This document shows, piece by piece, positions 17,280 through 26,534 of a stretch of DNA of 64,000 nt. A program made the translations under genes and the position numbers. Numbering within the stretch: position 1 is the first letter of the stretch; each line of letters begins with the position of its first letter. Location: assembly GCF_008084905.1 (NCBI RefSeq), contig NZ_VSFC01000042.1, forward strand, positions 1-64,000, read 5' to 3'. Source of the stretch: Xanthomarina maritima. Its GTDB lineage: Bacteria; Bacteroidota; Bacteroidia; Flavobacteriales; Flavobacteriaceae. A model generated the notes under the pieces. The model saw nothing but the letters and a program-made list of their open reading frames with translations, had not been told where the DNA came from and ran no database searches.

Positions 17280-18704
17280 ATGAAAACAAAAAATTTATTT
17301 ATCGTATTATTTAGTCTCTCATTATTTATTACATCTTGTAGTAATGATGATGACAACAATCAACCATCAACACCTCCAATGCAAAATAACATTGTTGAGA
17401 TTGCTCTAAACACACCAGAATTAACTACGCTAGTAGCTGCACTTTCAAGAGCAGATGGAGATTTAGTAAGCGTATTAAGTGGAGATGGACCATTTACAGT
17501 TTTAGCTCCAACAAATGCTGCTTTTACAGCATTCTTAACTGACAATGGATTTAGCTCTCTAGATCAAGTACCAACAGATGTATTATCTCAAGTTTTATTG
17601 AATCATGTGATCATGTCAGATGTTAAAGCAAATGATTTAATTGCTGCAGGATCAGGTTATGCTAAAGGAAGTGCTACAGGTGCAGGAAACCAAAGTATCA
17701 GTATTTTCTTTGATACTACAAATGGAGTAAGATTTAATGATGCTGCTTCTGTTTCTACAGCAGATATCGATGCATCTAATGGAACCATTCACATTATAAA
17801 TAATGTATTAGGGTTACCTGATATTGTAGATCACGCTGTGGCAAATCCATCTTTTACTAGTTTGGTTACAGCATTAGGAGCTGCAGATGGGGATTTAGTT
17901 AACGTATTAAAAGGAGCTGGACCATTTACAGTATTAGCACCAGATAATGATGCCTTTGCAACCTTTTTAGATGGAACTCCTTTAGGAGATGTTAATACAG
18001 CTGTTTTATCTCAAATATTATTGAACCATGTTATTGCTGGTTCAGCTGTAACTTCCAGTTCATTAGTTGATGCTGGTTCAGGATACACAAACACAGCTGC
18101 TACAGGTGCTGGTGGAAATGCAATGAGTTTATATTTTAACACAACAAATAACGTTACATTTAATGGTATTTCTACAGTTTTCCAAGCTGATGTAGTTGGT
18201 GCAAATGGTATTATTCATGCAGTTGATACTGTAATTGGTATACCAACAGTTGTAACATTTGCTTTAGCAGATCCTAATTTTTCAACTTTAGTTTCAGCAT
18301 TAACAACCTTAACACCAGGAACTGACTTTGCATCTATTTTATCAAGAACTGAAGGTAGTAATGCAGATGGTATAAATCCAGACTTTACAGTTTTCGCACC
18401 TACAAATGATGCATTTGATGCATTAGATTCTGTACCAGGCGAAACCGTATTAACACAAGTATTATTACACCATGTCATTAATGAGTCTAATATAACTTCT
18501 GGCATGTTAAATAATCCTGGAGATACTACTGCTCCAACTTTAGAAGGTGATAACATAACAATAACATTGCCTGGTTTAGGTGATAATATTGCAAATATCA
18601 CTGATGGTTCTGGCGCTTCAGATATAGGCATTATTGCTGTAGATGTACAAGCCGGAAATGGTGTTATTCATGTTATAAATAAAGTAATGATTCCTAATCT
18701 ATAA
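17280..18704 (+). CDS. Fasciclin (FAS1) triple-domain lipoprotein
   Basis: A 474-residue exported protein with lipobox LFITSCS (Cys about residue 20). Three FAS1 domains follow (about residues 37-170, 171-310 and 311-474). Each shows the FAS1 signatures: DGPFTVLAPTNAAFTAF, GPFTVLAPDNDAFATF and DFTVFAPTNDAFDAL, paired with ANGTIHIINNVLG-like ends. FAS1 proteins mediate adhesion or matrix interactions at the cell surface. The start is the ATG at 17280; an upstream in-frame TTG lies inside the promoter and operator. Its position between the CarH-like regulator and crtI suggests co-control with pigment synthesis. Confidence 0.9.
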   Translation: MKTKNLFIVLFSLSLFITSCSNDDDNNQPSTPPMQNNIVEIALNTPELTTLVAALSRADGDLVSVLSGDGPFTVLAPTNAAFTAFLTDNGFSSLDQVPTDVLSQVLLNHVIMSDVKANDLIAAGSGYAKGSATGAGNQSISIFFDTTNGVRFNDAASVSTADIDASNGTIHIINNVLGLPDIVDHAVANPSFTSLVTALGAADGDLVNVLKGAGPFTVLAPDNDAFATFLDGTPLGDVNTAVLSQILLNHVIAGSAVTSSSLVDAGSGYTNTAATGAGGNAMSLYFNTTNNVTFNGISTVFQADVVGANGIIHAVDTVIGIPTVVTFALADPNFSTLVSALTTLTPGTDFASILSRTEGSNADGINPDFTVFAPTNDAFDALDSVPGETVLTQVLLHHVINESNITSGMLNNPGDTTAPTLEGDNITITLPGLGDNIANITDGSGASDIGIIAVDVQAGNGVIHVINKVMIPNL

Positions 18705-18714
18705 TGGGAATTAC

Positions 18715-18744
18715 TACCAAACAGTCTGTTTAAACTGCTTGGTA
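18715..18744 (+). other. Hairpin downstream of the fasciclin gene
   Basis: TACCAA-A-CAGT pairs with ACTG-C-TTGGTA (10 pairs, one mismatch) across an 8-nt loop, starting 11 nt past the stop codon. No T-run follows. It may be part of a tandem-hairpin attenuator or a 3'-end stabiliser together with 18771-18803. Confidence 0.45.
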
Positions 18745-18770
18745 ACAAATTGGTTTTAGTTGGTTGATTA

Positions 18771-18803
18771 GTAAGCCGGCAACTTTAATGGTTGTCGGTT
18801 TAC
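18771..18803 (+). terminator. Hairpin, possible attenuator between fasciclin and crtI
   Basis: A 13-bp stem with two G-U pairs (GTAAGCCGGCAAC / GTTGTCGGTTTAC) has a 7-nt loop. It is followed by only a weak T tract (ATCTTT), 23 nt before the crtI start. It may stop part of the transcripts, lowering crt expression relative to the fasciclin gene. Confidence 0.5.
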
Positions 18804-18826
18804 ATCTTTAAAATAAAAAGTGTTAA

Positions 18827-20296
18827 ATGAAAACAAAAAAAATTGTCATAATTGGTTCAGGTTTCTCATCCCTTTCAGCCTCTTGTTATTTAGCAATCAA
18901 AGGGTATGATGTGACAATTTTAGAAAAAAACAAAACTGTTGGTGGTCGTGCTAGACAACTAAAAAAAGAAGGATTTGTTTTTGATATAGGACCAACATTT
19001 TATTGGATGCCAGATGTTTTTGAAAAATTTTTCAATGATTTTAATAAATCAACAAATGATTATTATTCCCTAAATAAACTAAATCCTGCGTACCAAATTT
19101 ACTTTGGTATTAAAGATTCCATATGTATTTCTGATAATTTTGAAGATATAAAACAAACATTTGAGAATATTGAAAAAGGTAGTGGTAAAAAGCTTCAAAA
19201 ATTTATAACTAAAGCGCACAGAAATTACAACATTGCCATAAAAGACCTAGTTTACAAACCAGGTGAACATTTATTTGAAATTATTAATCGCAAAACATTT
19301 TTAAAACTTTACGAATTTGTTCTTACCATTAAAGATCAGGTTTCTGGTTATGTAAAGAATAAAAAACTCCAAAAAATATTAGAGTTTCCAGTTTTGTTTT
19401 TAGGCGCTAAACCTAGCAACACACCTTCCTTCTATAATTTTATGAATTATGCCGATTTTAAATTGGGCACATGGCATCCAAAAGGTGGTATGTACGAAGT
19501 GGTAAAAGCCATGACTACTCTTACTAAAAGTTTAGGTGTAAAAATAATAACTAATAGCGAAGTTGAAAACATAGAAATAATAAATGAAACGGCAACTGGA
19601 GTAACAACCAACTCAGGTTATTATCCTTGTGATATTTTATTAAGTGGTGCCGATTATAATCATACTGAAACCTTATTACCAAAGGCATTAAGGCAGTATT
19701 CTGAAAACTATTGGGACAAAAAGGTATTTGCTCCTTCTGCCTTGTTATTTTATGTAGGATTTGATAAAAAATTACAGCACGTATCTCATCATACTTTGTT
19801 TTTTGATACAGATTTTGAAACACATGCCAAAACCATTTATGACACTAAAGAATGGGCAGAAAAACCTCTGTTTTACGCTAGCTTTCCTAGTATTACTGAT
19901 TCTTCCACTGCTCCAGAAGGTAAAGAAGCTGGTATTTTTTTAATACCTATTGCTCCAGATGTAGAAGACACACCAGAAATTAGAGAACATTATTTTAAGC
20001 AACTTATAGAAAGATTAGAAAAAATTACTGGAGAGTCTGTAAAAAATAACATTCTATTTAAAGAATCTTATTGTGTCAATAATTTTAAAGAAGACTACCA
20101 TTCCTACAAAGGAAATGCATATGGCTTAGCCAACACACTTACACAAACACATGTGTTAAGACCCAAACTTAAAAGTAAAAAAATAAACAACTTATACTTC
20201 TGTGGACAACTTACCGTTCCAGGACCTGGAGTGCCTCCTTCTTTAATATCTGGAAAAATTGTTAGCGATTTAATTTTTAAATATCATAAAAAATGA
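18827..20296 (+). CDS. crtI: Phytoene desaturase CrtI
   Basis: A 489-residue FAD-dependent carotenoid desaturase that converts phytoene to lycopene. The N terminus has the dinucleotide fold IIGSGFSSLSASCYLAIKG and VGGRARQ. The hallmark region FDIGPTFYWMPDVF follows at about residues 50-63. The C-terminal FAD motif is in LYFCGQLTVPGPGVPPSLISG. The reading frame overlaps crtB by 4 nt (ATGA), showing translational coupling. First gene of the crtI-crtB-crtZ-crtYcd cluster. It could also be annotated as a CrtI-like oxidase or desaturase such as CrtN, but the neighbours favour phytoene as substrate. Confidence 0.93.
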   Translation: MKTKKIVIIGSGFSSLSASCYLAIKGYDVTILEKNKTVGGRARQLKKEGFVFDIGPTFYWMPDVFEKFFNDFNKSTNDYYSLNKLNPAYQIYFGIKDSICISDNFEDIKQTFENIEKGSGKKLQKFITKAHRNYNIAIKDLVYKPGEHLFEIINRKTFLKLYEFVLTIKDQVSGYVKNKKLQKILEFPVLFLGAKPSNTPSFYNFMNYADFKLGTWHPKGGMYEVVKAMTTLTKSLGVKIITNSEVENIEIINETATGVTTNSGYYPCDILLSGADYNHTETLLPKALRQYSENYWDKKVFAPSALLFYVGFDKKLQHVSHHTLFFDTDFETHAKTIYDTKEWAEKPLFYASFPSITDSSTAPEGKEAGIFLIPIAPDVEDTPEIREHYFKQLIERLEKITGESVKNNILFKESYCVNNFKEDYHSYKGNAYGLANTLTQTHVLRPKLKSKKINNLYFCGQLTVPGPGVPPSLISGKIVSDLIFKYHKK

Positions 20297-21129
20297 AAAA
20301 ACTATTTGATACCTCAAGCCTCAAATGTAGCAAAGTTGTTACCAATACCTATAGCACTTCATTTTCTTTAGGAATTAAATTATTTGCTCCTTCCATTCGC
20401 CAACAAATTTATGCTATTTATGGATTTGTTCGTTATGCTGATGAAATTGTAGATTCTTTTGAAGGCTATAATCAAAAAGACTTATTTAAGGATTTTGTAG
20501 AAGATTATAAAAAATCTTTAGATAGAAAAATAAGCTTAAACCCTATTATTAACTCGTTCCAAGAGGTTGTGCACAATTACAATTTACATACATATGCCGA
20601 AGATTTCTTAAAAAGAATGGAAGCAGATTTGAACGTTACAGATTATACTACAATAGAAGCTTATGAAAATTATATTTATGGTTCTGCAGATGTTGTTGGA
20701 TTGATGTGTTTACGCGTATTTGTAAATAATGATGAAACTAAATTTAACGCTTTAAAAGATTCAGCGAAACATTTAGGTTCAGCTTTTCAGAAAGTTAATT
20801 TTTTAAGAGATATTAAAGATGATATGGAACAATTAGGACGTTCATATTTTCCAAACCTATCAAATAATACACTAAACAGTGCTACTAAAGAGGAAATTAT
20901 TTCTGATATAAATGTAGACTTAAAAGAAGCATATAAAGGTATAATTCAATTACCATTAGAAAGCAGATTTGGTGTATATATTGCCTATAGATATTATTTA
21001 AAATTGCTTAAAAAACTTAAAAAAGCAGATTCTGAAAAAATACTGAATGGACGCATAAGAATCTCGAATGGCTTGAAAGTTTTTATCCTTACTAAATCGT
21101 ATTTAAGATACAAGTTGAACTTTCTTTAA
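20293..21129 (+). CDS. crtB: Phytoene synthase CrtB
   Basis: A 278-residue squalene/phytoene synthase that joins two geranylgeranyl-PP molecules. Both Asp-rich metal motifs are present: VRYADEIVDSF (about residues 47-57) and LRDIKDDMEQLGRSYFP (about residues 170-186). The start ATG overlaps the crtI stop (ATGA). No geranylgeranyl-PP synthase gene (crtE) occurs in the window, so the precursor must come from elsewhere. Confidence 0.95.
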   Translation: MKKLFDTSSLKCSKVVTNTYSTSFSLGIKLFAPSIRQQIYAIYGFVRYADEIVDSFEGYNQKDLFKDFVEDYKKSLDRKISLNPIINSFQEVVHNYNLHTYAEDFLKRMEADLNVTDYTTIEAYENYIYGSADVVGLMCLRVFVNNDETKFNALKDSAKHLGSAFQKVNFLRDIKDDMEQLGRSYFPNLSNNTLNSATKEEIISDINVDLKEAYKGIIQLPLESRFGVYIAYRYYLKLLKKLKKADSEKILNGRIRISNGLKVFILTKSYLRYKLNFL

Positions 21130-21152
21130 TTTAAAAATCAGTAACTTTCATT

Positions 21153-21608
21153 ATGATTATTCTATTATATATTTTAATTACGCTTGGCACTTTTGCTCTT
21201 ATGGAAATAGTGACATGGCTAACACACAAATATGTGATGCATGGGTTTTTATGGAATTTGCATGCAGATCATCATCAACCAAAATATCCACACGTATTTG
21301 AAAAAAACGATACTTTTTTTATCATTTTTGCCATCCCAAGTATCTTGTTTTTCTATTTTGGAGCTGTTCCAGAGTTAAACTTTTTATTTTTTATTGGTTT
21401 GGGCATTTTTTTCTATGGTCTTACCTATTTTTTAATTCACGATGTATTAATTCATCAACGTTTTAAATGGTTTAAAAACACAAAAAACAAATTTCTCTTA
21501 GGCTTACGCAAAGCACACAAAGTACACCACAAACACCTTGGCAAAGAAAAAGGCGAGTGTTTTGGAATGCTGTTTGTTCCCAAAAAATACCACAACCAAT
21601 ACAAATAA
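21153..21608 (+). CDS. crtZ: Beta-carotene hydroxylase CrtZ
   Basis: A 151-residue membrane di-iron hydroxylase that adds the 3 and 3' hydroxyls of zeaxanthin. The His clusters are complete: HKYVMH, HADHH, HDVLIH and HKVHH. They lie between three or four hydrophobic segments, as in the fatty-acid hydroxylase superfamily. It starts 23 nt after crtB and ends 3 nt before the cyclase gene. Confidence 0.92.
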   Translation: MIILLYILITLGTFALMEIVTWLTHKYVMHGFLWNLHADHHQPKYPHVFEKNDTFFIIFAIPSILFFYFGAVPELNFLFFIGLGIFFYGLTYFLIHDVLIHQRFKWFKNTKNKFLLGLRKAHKVHHKHLGKEKGECFGMLFVPKKYHNQYK

Positions 21609-21611
21609 CCT

Positions 21612-22292
21612 ATGGATGCTTACACCTATTTATTGGTTAATTTAGCTTGTATATCAATCCCTTTCATTGCCAGTTTTTATCCAAAACATGCATTTTATAA
21701 AGATTGGAAATCGTTTTATAAGGCCAACATTTTAGTGACTTTATTATTTGTTATTTGGGATTCATTATTTACTAAAATAGGTGTTTGGGGTTTTAACGGA
21801 ACGTATTTAACAGGAATTCATATTGGTAATTTACCACTTGAAGAGATTTTATTTTTTATCTGTATTCCTTATGCTTGTGTTTTTAGCTATTTTGCTTTTC
21901 AATATTTTTTTAAGACTAATGCATTACAGAAATATCAAACGATCCTTTCTTATATACTTATTACAGTACTCTTTATTACAGCCATATTCAATTACGGTAA
22001 ATTATACACGTCTGTCACTTTTTTTGGAACCAGTTTTTATTTGATGTATTTAATCTATAAGAAGACAGACCTATCTTTGCATTATTTAAGTTATCTGTTT
22101 GTCTTGCCATTCTTCTTTCTAAGCAATGGTGTTTTAACAGGTAGTTTTTTAGTGGAACCTATTGTTTGGTATAATGATGCTGAGAATTTAAGAATACGGT
22201 TGTTTAATATTCCTATTGAAGATTCAATTTATGGCTTGTTGTTGATTTTTATGAATATAGAGCTGTATTGTTATTTCAAGAGAAAAGCATAA
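21612..22292 (+). CDS. crtYcd: Lycopene beta-cyclase, CrtYcd type
   Basis: A 226-residue polytopic membrane protein with two cyclase domains fused. Each domain carries the P-x-E-(E/D) signature: NLPLEEILFF (about residues 75-84) and NIPIEDSIYG (about residues 201-210). The fused type replaces the heterodimeric CrtYc/CrtYd of Gram-positives. It cyclises lycopene to beta-carotene, which CrtZ then hydroxylates. Last gene of the crt cluster; no hairpin terminator is obvious after it. Confidence 0.88.
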   Translation: MDAYTYLLVNLACISIPFIASFYPKHAFYKDWKSFYKANILVTLLFVIWDSLFTKIGVWGFNGTYLTGIHIGNLPLEEILFFICIPYACVFSYFAFQYFFKTNALQKYQTILSYILITVLFITAIFNYGKLYTSVTFFGTSFYLMYLIYKKTDLSLHYLSYLFVLPFFFLSNGVLTGSFLVEPIVWYNDAENLRIRLFNIPIEDSIYGLLLIFMNIELYCYFKRKA

Positions 22293-22328
22293 AAATTACT
22301 CTTTTGGAGTGGTCTTATTTTTTTCATT

Positions 22329-22898
22329 TTAATGAACATTTTTAATAACTATCGGTTCTTTATCTTTTATAATAATTAATTCAGTATGCCTAAATCTCAC
22401 ATATTGCTCTCTAAAATCTTTTATAAAATCTCTTTCTAATTTATTTTTAGGTAAATCTTTAGATTTAATTTTAGGGCTTAAAAAAGTTTCCATTAATGTC
22501 CTCATTTTCTTTTTACTCTTACAAGAAAAAGTATAATCAAATACTTCTTTATTAAGATCATTATAAATTAAAACTAATTTGTCATCGACATAGGTGTAAT
22601 AATTAGGATACATAATATCTTGATCATTTTTCTCTAAAGGATATGAAGAATCATAAATATTATAAATTCTGAATATGTCTTTTTCTTTATTATAATTATT
22701 TAATCCTTTAATAACTACAATTATATATCCTATATGATTAAATTCTGAATCGAAAGTTTTTGTTTCTTTTATGTAGTCTGAAATTGTACTTTTTAAAATA
22801 GTATCTTTTAATTTAATTTCATGAATCTCTAATTCTTGTGAAAAAGCCATAAATGAGAATAAAAATGAGTATGTTATGATTAGTATTTTCTTCTTCAT
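22329..22898 (-). CDS. Exported protein of unknown function
   Basis: A 189-residue protein with a clear signal peptide (ILIITYSFLFSFMAFSQ). The mature part is rich in Lys, Asp and Tyr, with no motif I recognise. Its 3' end faces crtYcd. It stands alone, divergent from nothing and 155 bp from clpX in the same direction, so it is probably its own unit. Confidence 0.55.
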   Translation of the reverse strand: MKKKILIITYSFLFSFMAFSQELEIHEIKLKDTILKSTISDYIKETKTFDSEFNHIGYIIVVIKGLNNYNKEKDIFRIYNIYDSSYPLEKNDQDIMYPNYYTYVDDKLVLIYNDLNKEVFDYTFSCKSKKKMRTLMETFLSPKIKSKDLPKNKLERDFIKDFREQYVRFRHTELIIIKDKEPIVIKNVH

Positions 22899-23006
22899 TT
22901 AATTAATATAAACATCCCTTAATATGCATAAATTTAGTGATAATATTCATGGGTTTTAACCTGTGTTTTTCAATTTTAACAATCAACCTTATTCACTATA
23001 AAACAA

Positions 23007-23034
23007 AAAAGGTTGTCCATTTTGACAACCTTTT
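23007..23034 (-). terminator. Terminator of clpX
   Basis: An 11-bp perfect stem (AAAAGGTTGTC / GACAACCTTTT) has a 6-nt loop, located 20 nt past the clpX stop codon. It is followed on the minus strand by a T-run. Confidence 0.85.
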
Positions 23035-23053
23035 CAAATAAGCTCTTATAATT

Positions 23054-24286
23054 CTATGAAACAGCTTTCAATTTCTTAATAGTTGTTTTGGATAATTTTT
23101 CTTCGGCATAGGCTTTGGTAACTTTTATCTCTTTTTCGTTTGTACTAGGTAACTCGAACATGGCATCGGTTAAAATTTCTTCGCATAAAGAGCGTAAACC
23201 TCGAGCTCCTAATTTATATTCAATAGCTTTTTCAACAATAAAATCTAAAGCTCCATCTGTAATACTAAAATCTATTTCGTCCATTTCAAACAATTTTTTG
23301 TATTGTTTAATAATGGCATTTTTAGGCTCTGTTAAAATAGCTCTTAAGGTTTCAGCATCTAAAGGATCCATATATGTTAATACAGGAAGACGGCCAATAA
23401 TTTCTGGAATCAAACCAAAATCTTTTAAATCTTTTGGAATAATGTATTGCAGTAAATTACTTTGGTCAACTCTTTCTTCAGACATGGAAGCACTATAACC
23501 TACAGCTTGCATGTTTAAACGTTTTGAAATCACTTTCTCTATACCATCGAATGCTCCACCAGCGATAAAAAGAATGTTTTCAGTATTTACTTCAATAAAT
23601 TTCTGATCTGGATGTTTACGACCTCCTTTTGGTGGTACATTAACTACAGTACCTTCCAACAACTTTAATAAGGCTTGTTGTACACCTTCACCAGAAACAT
23701 CTCTTGTAATAGATGGATTATCACTTTTACGTGCAATTTTATCTATTTCATCAATAAATACGATGCCTTTTTCGGCTTTATCTAAATTGTAATCGGCTGC
23801 TTGTAACAAACGTGTTAAAATACTTTCTACATCTTCACCTACATAACCAGCTTCAGTTAAAACTGTTGCATCTACAATAGCTAAAGGCACATTAAGCATT
23901 TTTGCTATGGTTTTAGCCATTAAAGTTTTACCAGTTCCTGTTTGTCCAACCATAATGATGTTTGATTTTTGAATTTCAATATCGTCATCACTTGGTGGTT
24001 GTAAAAGCCTTTTATAGTGGTTGTAAACAGCCACAGACATGACTTTTTTAGTTGTTTCTTGACCTATAATATATTCGTCTAAAAACGTTTTTATTTGCTG
24101 TGGTTTGCGAAGCATAAGCTCTGCAGAGAGCTCGCTTTTATCGCTTTGTTTAGATTCTTCTAAAACAATACCATGAGCCTGCTCGATACATTTATCGCAA
24201 ATGTGAGCATCTAATCCTGCAATTAATAAATTTGTTTCTGGCTTTTTCCTACCACAAAACGAACATTCTAAATCTTCCTTTGCCAT
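23054..24286 (-). CDS. clpX: ATP-dependent Clp protease ATPase ClpX
   Basis: A 410-residue AAA+ unfoldase that feeds proteins to ClpP. The N-terminal zinc-binding domain has C8, C11, C30 and C33. Walker A is GQTGTGKT (residues 114-121), Walker [11 protein letters not shown] (174-183), and sensor 2 GARGLRS lies near the C terminus. The loop that docks on ClpP reads V262-G263-Y264, where E. coli has Ile-Gly-Phe. It is 64 nt downstream of clpP in the same direction. Confidence 0.96.
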   Translation of the reverse strand: MAKEDLECSFCGRKKPETNLLIAGLDAHICDKCIEQAHGIVLEESKQSDKSELSAELMLRKPQQIKTFLDEYIIGQETTKKVMSVAVYNHYKRLLQPPSDDDIEIQKSNIIMVGQTGTGKTLMAKTIAKMLNVPLAIVDATVLTEAGYVGEDVESILTRLLQAADYNLDKAEKGIVFIDEIDKIARKSDNPSITRDVSGEGVQQALLKLLEGTVVNVPPKGGRKHPDQKFIEVNTENILFIAGGAFDGIEKVISKRLNMQAVGYSASMSEERVDQSNLLQYIIPKDLKDFGLIPEIIGRLPVLTYMDPLDAETLRAILTEPKNAIIKQYKKLFEMDEIDFSITDGALDFIVEKAIEYKLGARGLRSLCEEILTDAMFELPSTNEKEIKVTKAYAEEKLSKTTIKKLKAVS

Positions 24287-24350
24287 TACTAATAAATTCT
24301 AAGTTTAAAATTCCAAATATTTTGAAATGGAATTGTTTTCTTATTATATT

Positions 24351-25025
24351 TTAGCTTCTTACTAAAATTTCATCAATCATTCCGTAATCTTTAGCTTTAT
24401 CGGCTTTCATCCAATAATCTCGATCACTATCTGCATAGACTTTATCATAATCTTGTCCTGAGTGCTTACTAATAATTTTATAAAGCTCTTCTTTTAAGAT
24501 TAAGATTTCTCTTGCTGTAATTTCTATATCACTTGCTTGACCTTGAGCTCCACCTAAAGGCTGATGAATCATAACACGAGAGTGAGTTAAACCACTACGT
24601 TTTCCTTTTTCACCTGCACATAATAAAACGGCTCCCATTGAGGCTGCCATTCCTGTACAAATTGTAGCCACATCTGGTTTAATAAACTGCATGGTATCGT
24701 AAATACCAAGTCCTGCATAAACTGATCCGCCTGGCGAATTGATATAAATTTGAATGTCTTTAGAAGAGTCTGTACTTTCTAAAAACAATAATTGTGCTTG
24801 TATAATATTAGCCACTTGGTCATTAATTCCTGTGCCTAAGAAAATGATGCGATCCATCATTAAACGCGAAAACACATCGAAAATAGCAATATTCATTTGG
24901 CGTTCTTCAATAATGTTTGGAGTCAAGTTTGTTGGATACATACTACTAATAATTTTATTGTAATATGTACTGCTAATACCTTGATCTTTTATAGCGAATT
25001 TTTCAAATTCTTTTCCGTAATCCAT
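24351..25025 (-). CDS. clpP: ATP-dependent Clp protease proteolytic subunit ClpP
   Basis: A 224-residue serine protease. Catalytic Ser is in [11 protein letters not shown], His in [11 protein letters not shown], and Asp in DRDYWM. The N-terminal region has the propeptide and axial loop features. It lies between tig and clpX, an arrangement seen widely in bacteria. A terminator after tig suggests that clpP has its own promoter. Confidence 0.96.
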   Translation of the reverse strand: MDYGKEFEKFAIKDQGISSTYYNKIISSMYPTNLTPNIIEERQMNIAIFDVFSRLMMDRIIFLGTGINDQVANIIQAQLLFLESTDSSKDIQIYINSPGGSVYAGLGIYDTMQFIKPDVATICTGMAASMGAVLLCAGEKGKRSGLTHSRVMIHQPLGGAQGQASDIEITAREILILKEELYKIISKHSGQDYDKVYADSDRDYWMKADKAKDYGMIDEILVRS

Positions 25026-25055
25026 AAATTGTCTTGTGTATAAATTGAATTAAAA

Positions 25056-25083
25056 AGGCGTTAAAAATACAATTTTAACGCCT
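25056..25083 (-). terminator. Terminator between tig and clpP
   Basis: An 11-bp perfect stem (AGGCGTTAAAA / TTTTAACGCCT) has a 6-nt loop. It lies 36 nt downstream of the tig stop codon on the minus strand and is followed by TTTTA. Confidence 0.75.
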
Positions 25084-25118
25084 AAATATAAGGATTTATT
25101 CTTTAAAACTTTGTTAAG

Positions 25119-26447
25119 TTATTTATCTCCGTAAACTTCTTTTATAAAGTCTTCGTACGTAAGCTCTTTAGTTTTAAGATTTGCTTTTTCTTTGTATAGC
25201 TCTAATAATTTTTGACTGATAATTTGCTCAGAAATTCTTCTAGCCTCATCTTGATTAGATAATACTCTTGCTGCAATATCTTCCAATTCTTTATCTGAAG
25301 GATTCATTTGTCCAAATTGTGCCATTTGCATTTTAATCATTTGCTTAGCATGACCTTTAATATCATCCATTGTTACTTGAATGTTATTGTCTGTAATTAA
25401 TTTACCTTCTATTAATTGGTAACGTAAGCTTTTTTCAGATTTTTCGTATTCATCTTTAGCTTCATCTTCAGTTAATTGATTTTCACCAGATGTTTGCATC
25501 CATTTTGTAAGGAATTCTCCTGGCAAGTCGAATTTAGTGTTTTCAACTAGATACTCTGTAACATCGTTTAACAACTTTTGATCTGCTTGTTGCTTAAACT
25601 GTTTTTCAGCATCTTCTTTTATTCTCTCTTTAACTTCTGAAACAGTTTTTACTGTGTCTTTGCCAAATAGTTTATCAAATAATTCTTGATCTAAATCTGC
25701 TAATTCACGTTCGTTAATTTCTGTTACAGTGAATGTTACTTCAATATCTAATCCATGAACTTCATCATGAGATAATTTTAAAGCATGCATTAATTCATGA
25801 TCGTCATTATAAAGTCCTTTTGTATTTAAGGTAATAACATCACCAACTTTTGCGCCTACAAATTTCTTTTCTGTAGTTTTTCCTTTAAACTTATCTAAAG
25901 TTAAGGTAACGGTATTTTCAATTCCTTTTTCTTCGTTATTATAAGTTCCAGTAACTTCACTTTCTTTTGTTACTTCATTTTGAGAAATTAATTTCCCATA
26001 TTGTTTTTGGATGTTTGTAATTTGTTCATCAATCATTTTATCTCCAGCAACAATGGTATAACTAGTAATAGCTTTTTTGCTTTTTAATTCCACATCGAAT
26101 TCTGGTGACAACCCAAGTTCGAATTCAAATGATAATTTATCTGAATCCCAATCTAAATTATCTTGAGGTTTAGGTAGTGGATGTCCAAGAACATCTAACT
26201 TTTCTTCAGTTAAATATTTATTTAAAGCTTCTTGTAATAATTTATTTACTTCATCAACTAAAACGGCTTTTCCATATTGTTTTTTAACCATTCCCATAGG
26301 CACATGACCTTTTCTAAAACCTGGTATGTTAGCTGTTTTTCTATAGTCTGTTAAGATTTTTTCAACTTTAGCGCTATAATCTTCTTTAGCGATATCTACT
26401 TTTACTACAGCATTTAATGCATCGATGTTTTCTCTTGTAATATTCAT
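25119..26447 (-). CDS. tig: Trigger factor (ribosome-associated chaperone)
   Basis: The 442-residue product has the ribosome-binding signature GFRKGHVP (about residues 41-48), a middle PPIase-like domain (about residues 150-240), and a long helical C-terminal substrate cradle. It binds nascent chains at the exit tunnel. I chose the ATG at 26447, which gives the family N terminus MNITRENIDALNAVVKV; an upstream in-frame start adds 19 unrelated residues. It is first in the tig-clpP-clpX order. Confidence 0.93.
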   Translation of the reverse strand: MNITRENIDALNAVVKVDIAKEDYSAKVEKILTDYRKTANIPGFRKGHVPMGMVKKQYGKAVLVDEVNKLLQEALNKYLTEEKLDVLGHPLPKPQDNLDWDSDKLSFEFELGLSPEFDVELKSKKAITSYTIVAGDKMIDEQITNIQKQYGKLISQNEVTKESEVTGTYNNEEKGIENTVTLTLDKFKGKTTEKKFVGAKVGDVITLNTKGLYNDDHELMHALKLSHDEVHGLDIEVTFTVTEINERELADLDQELFDKLFGKDTVKTVSEVKERIKEDAEKQFKQQADQKLLNDVTEYLVENTKFDLPGEFLTKWMQTSGENQLTEDEAKDEYEKSEKSLRYQLIEGKLITDNNIQVTMDDIKGHAKQMIKMQMAQFGQMNPSDKELEDIAARVLSNQDEARRISEQIISQKLLELYKEKANLKTKELTYEDFIKEVYGDK

Positions 26448-26534
26448 TATTTTTTTGACATAAAAATTGGGTTGCAAAAATACATATTTTTTACAACCCA
26501 ACAAAGTTTTTAACGTATTGTATTTCAGTCTATT

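Noticed and set aside
18215-18631. Minus-strand open frame of 138 codons opposite the fasciclin gene
   Set aside because: It lies wholly inside the third FAS1 domain on the opposite strand and shows no recognisable motif or signal.
17360-18700. Repeated DNA in the fasciclin gene as a possible mobile repeat
   Set aside because: The repeats are protein-level FAS1 domains, each diverged, not copies of a DNA element.
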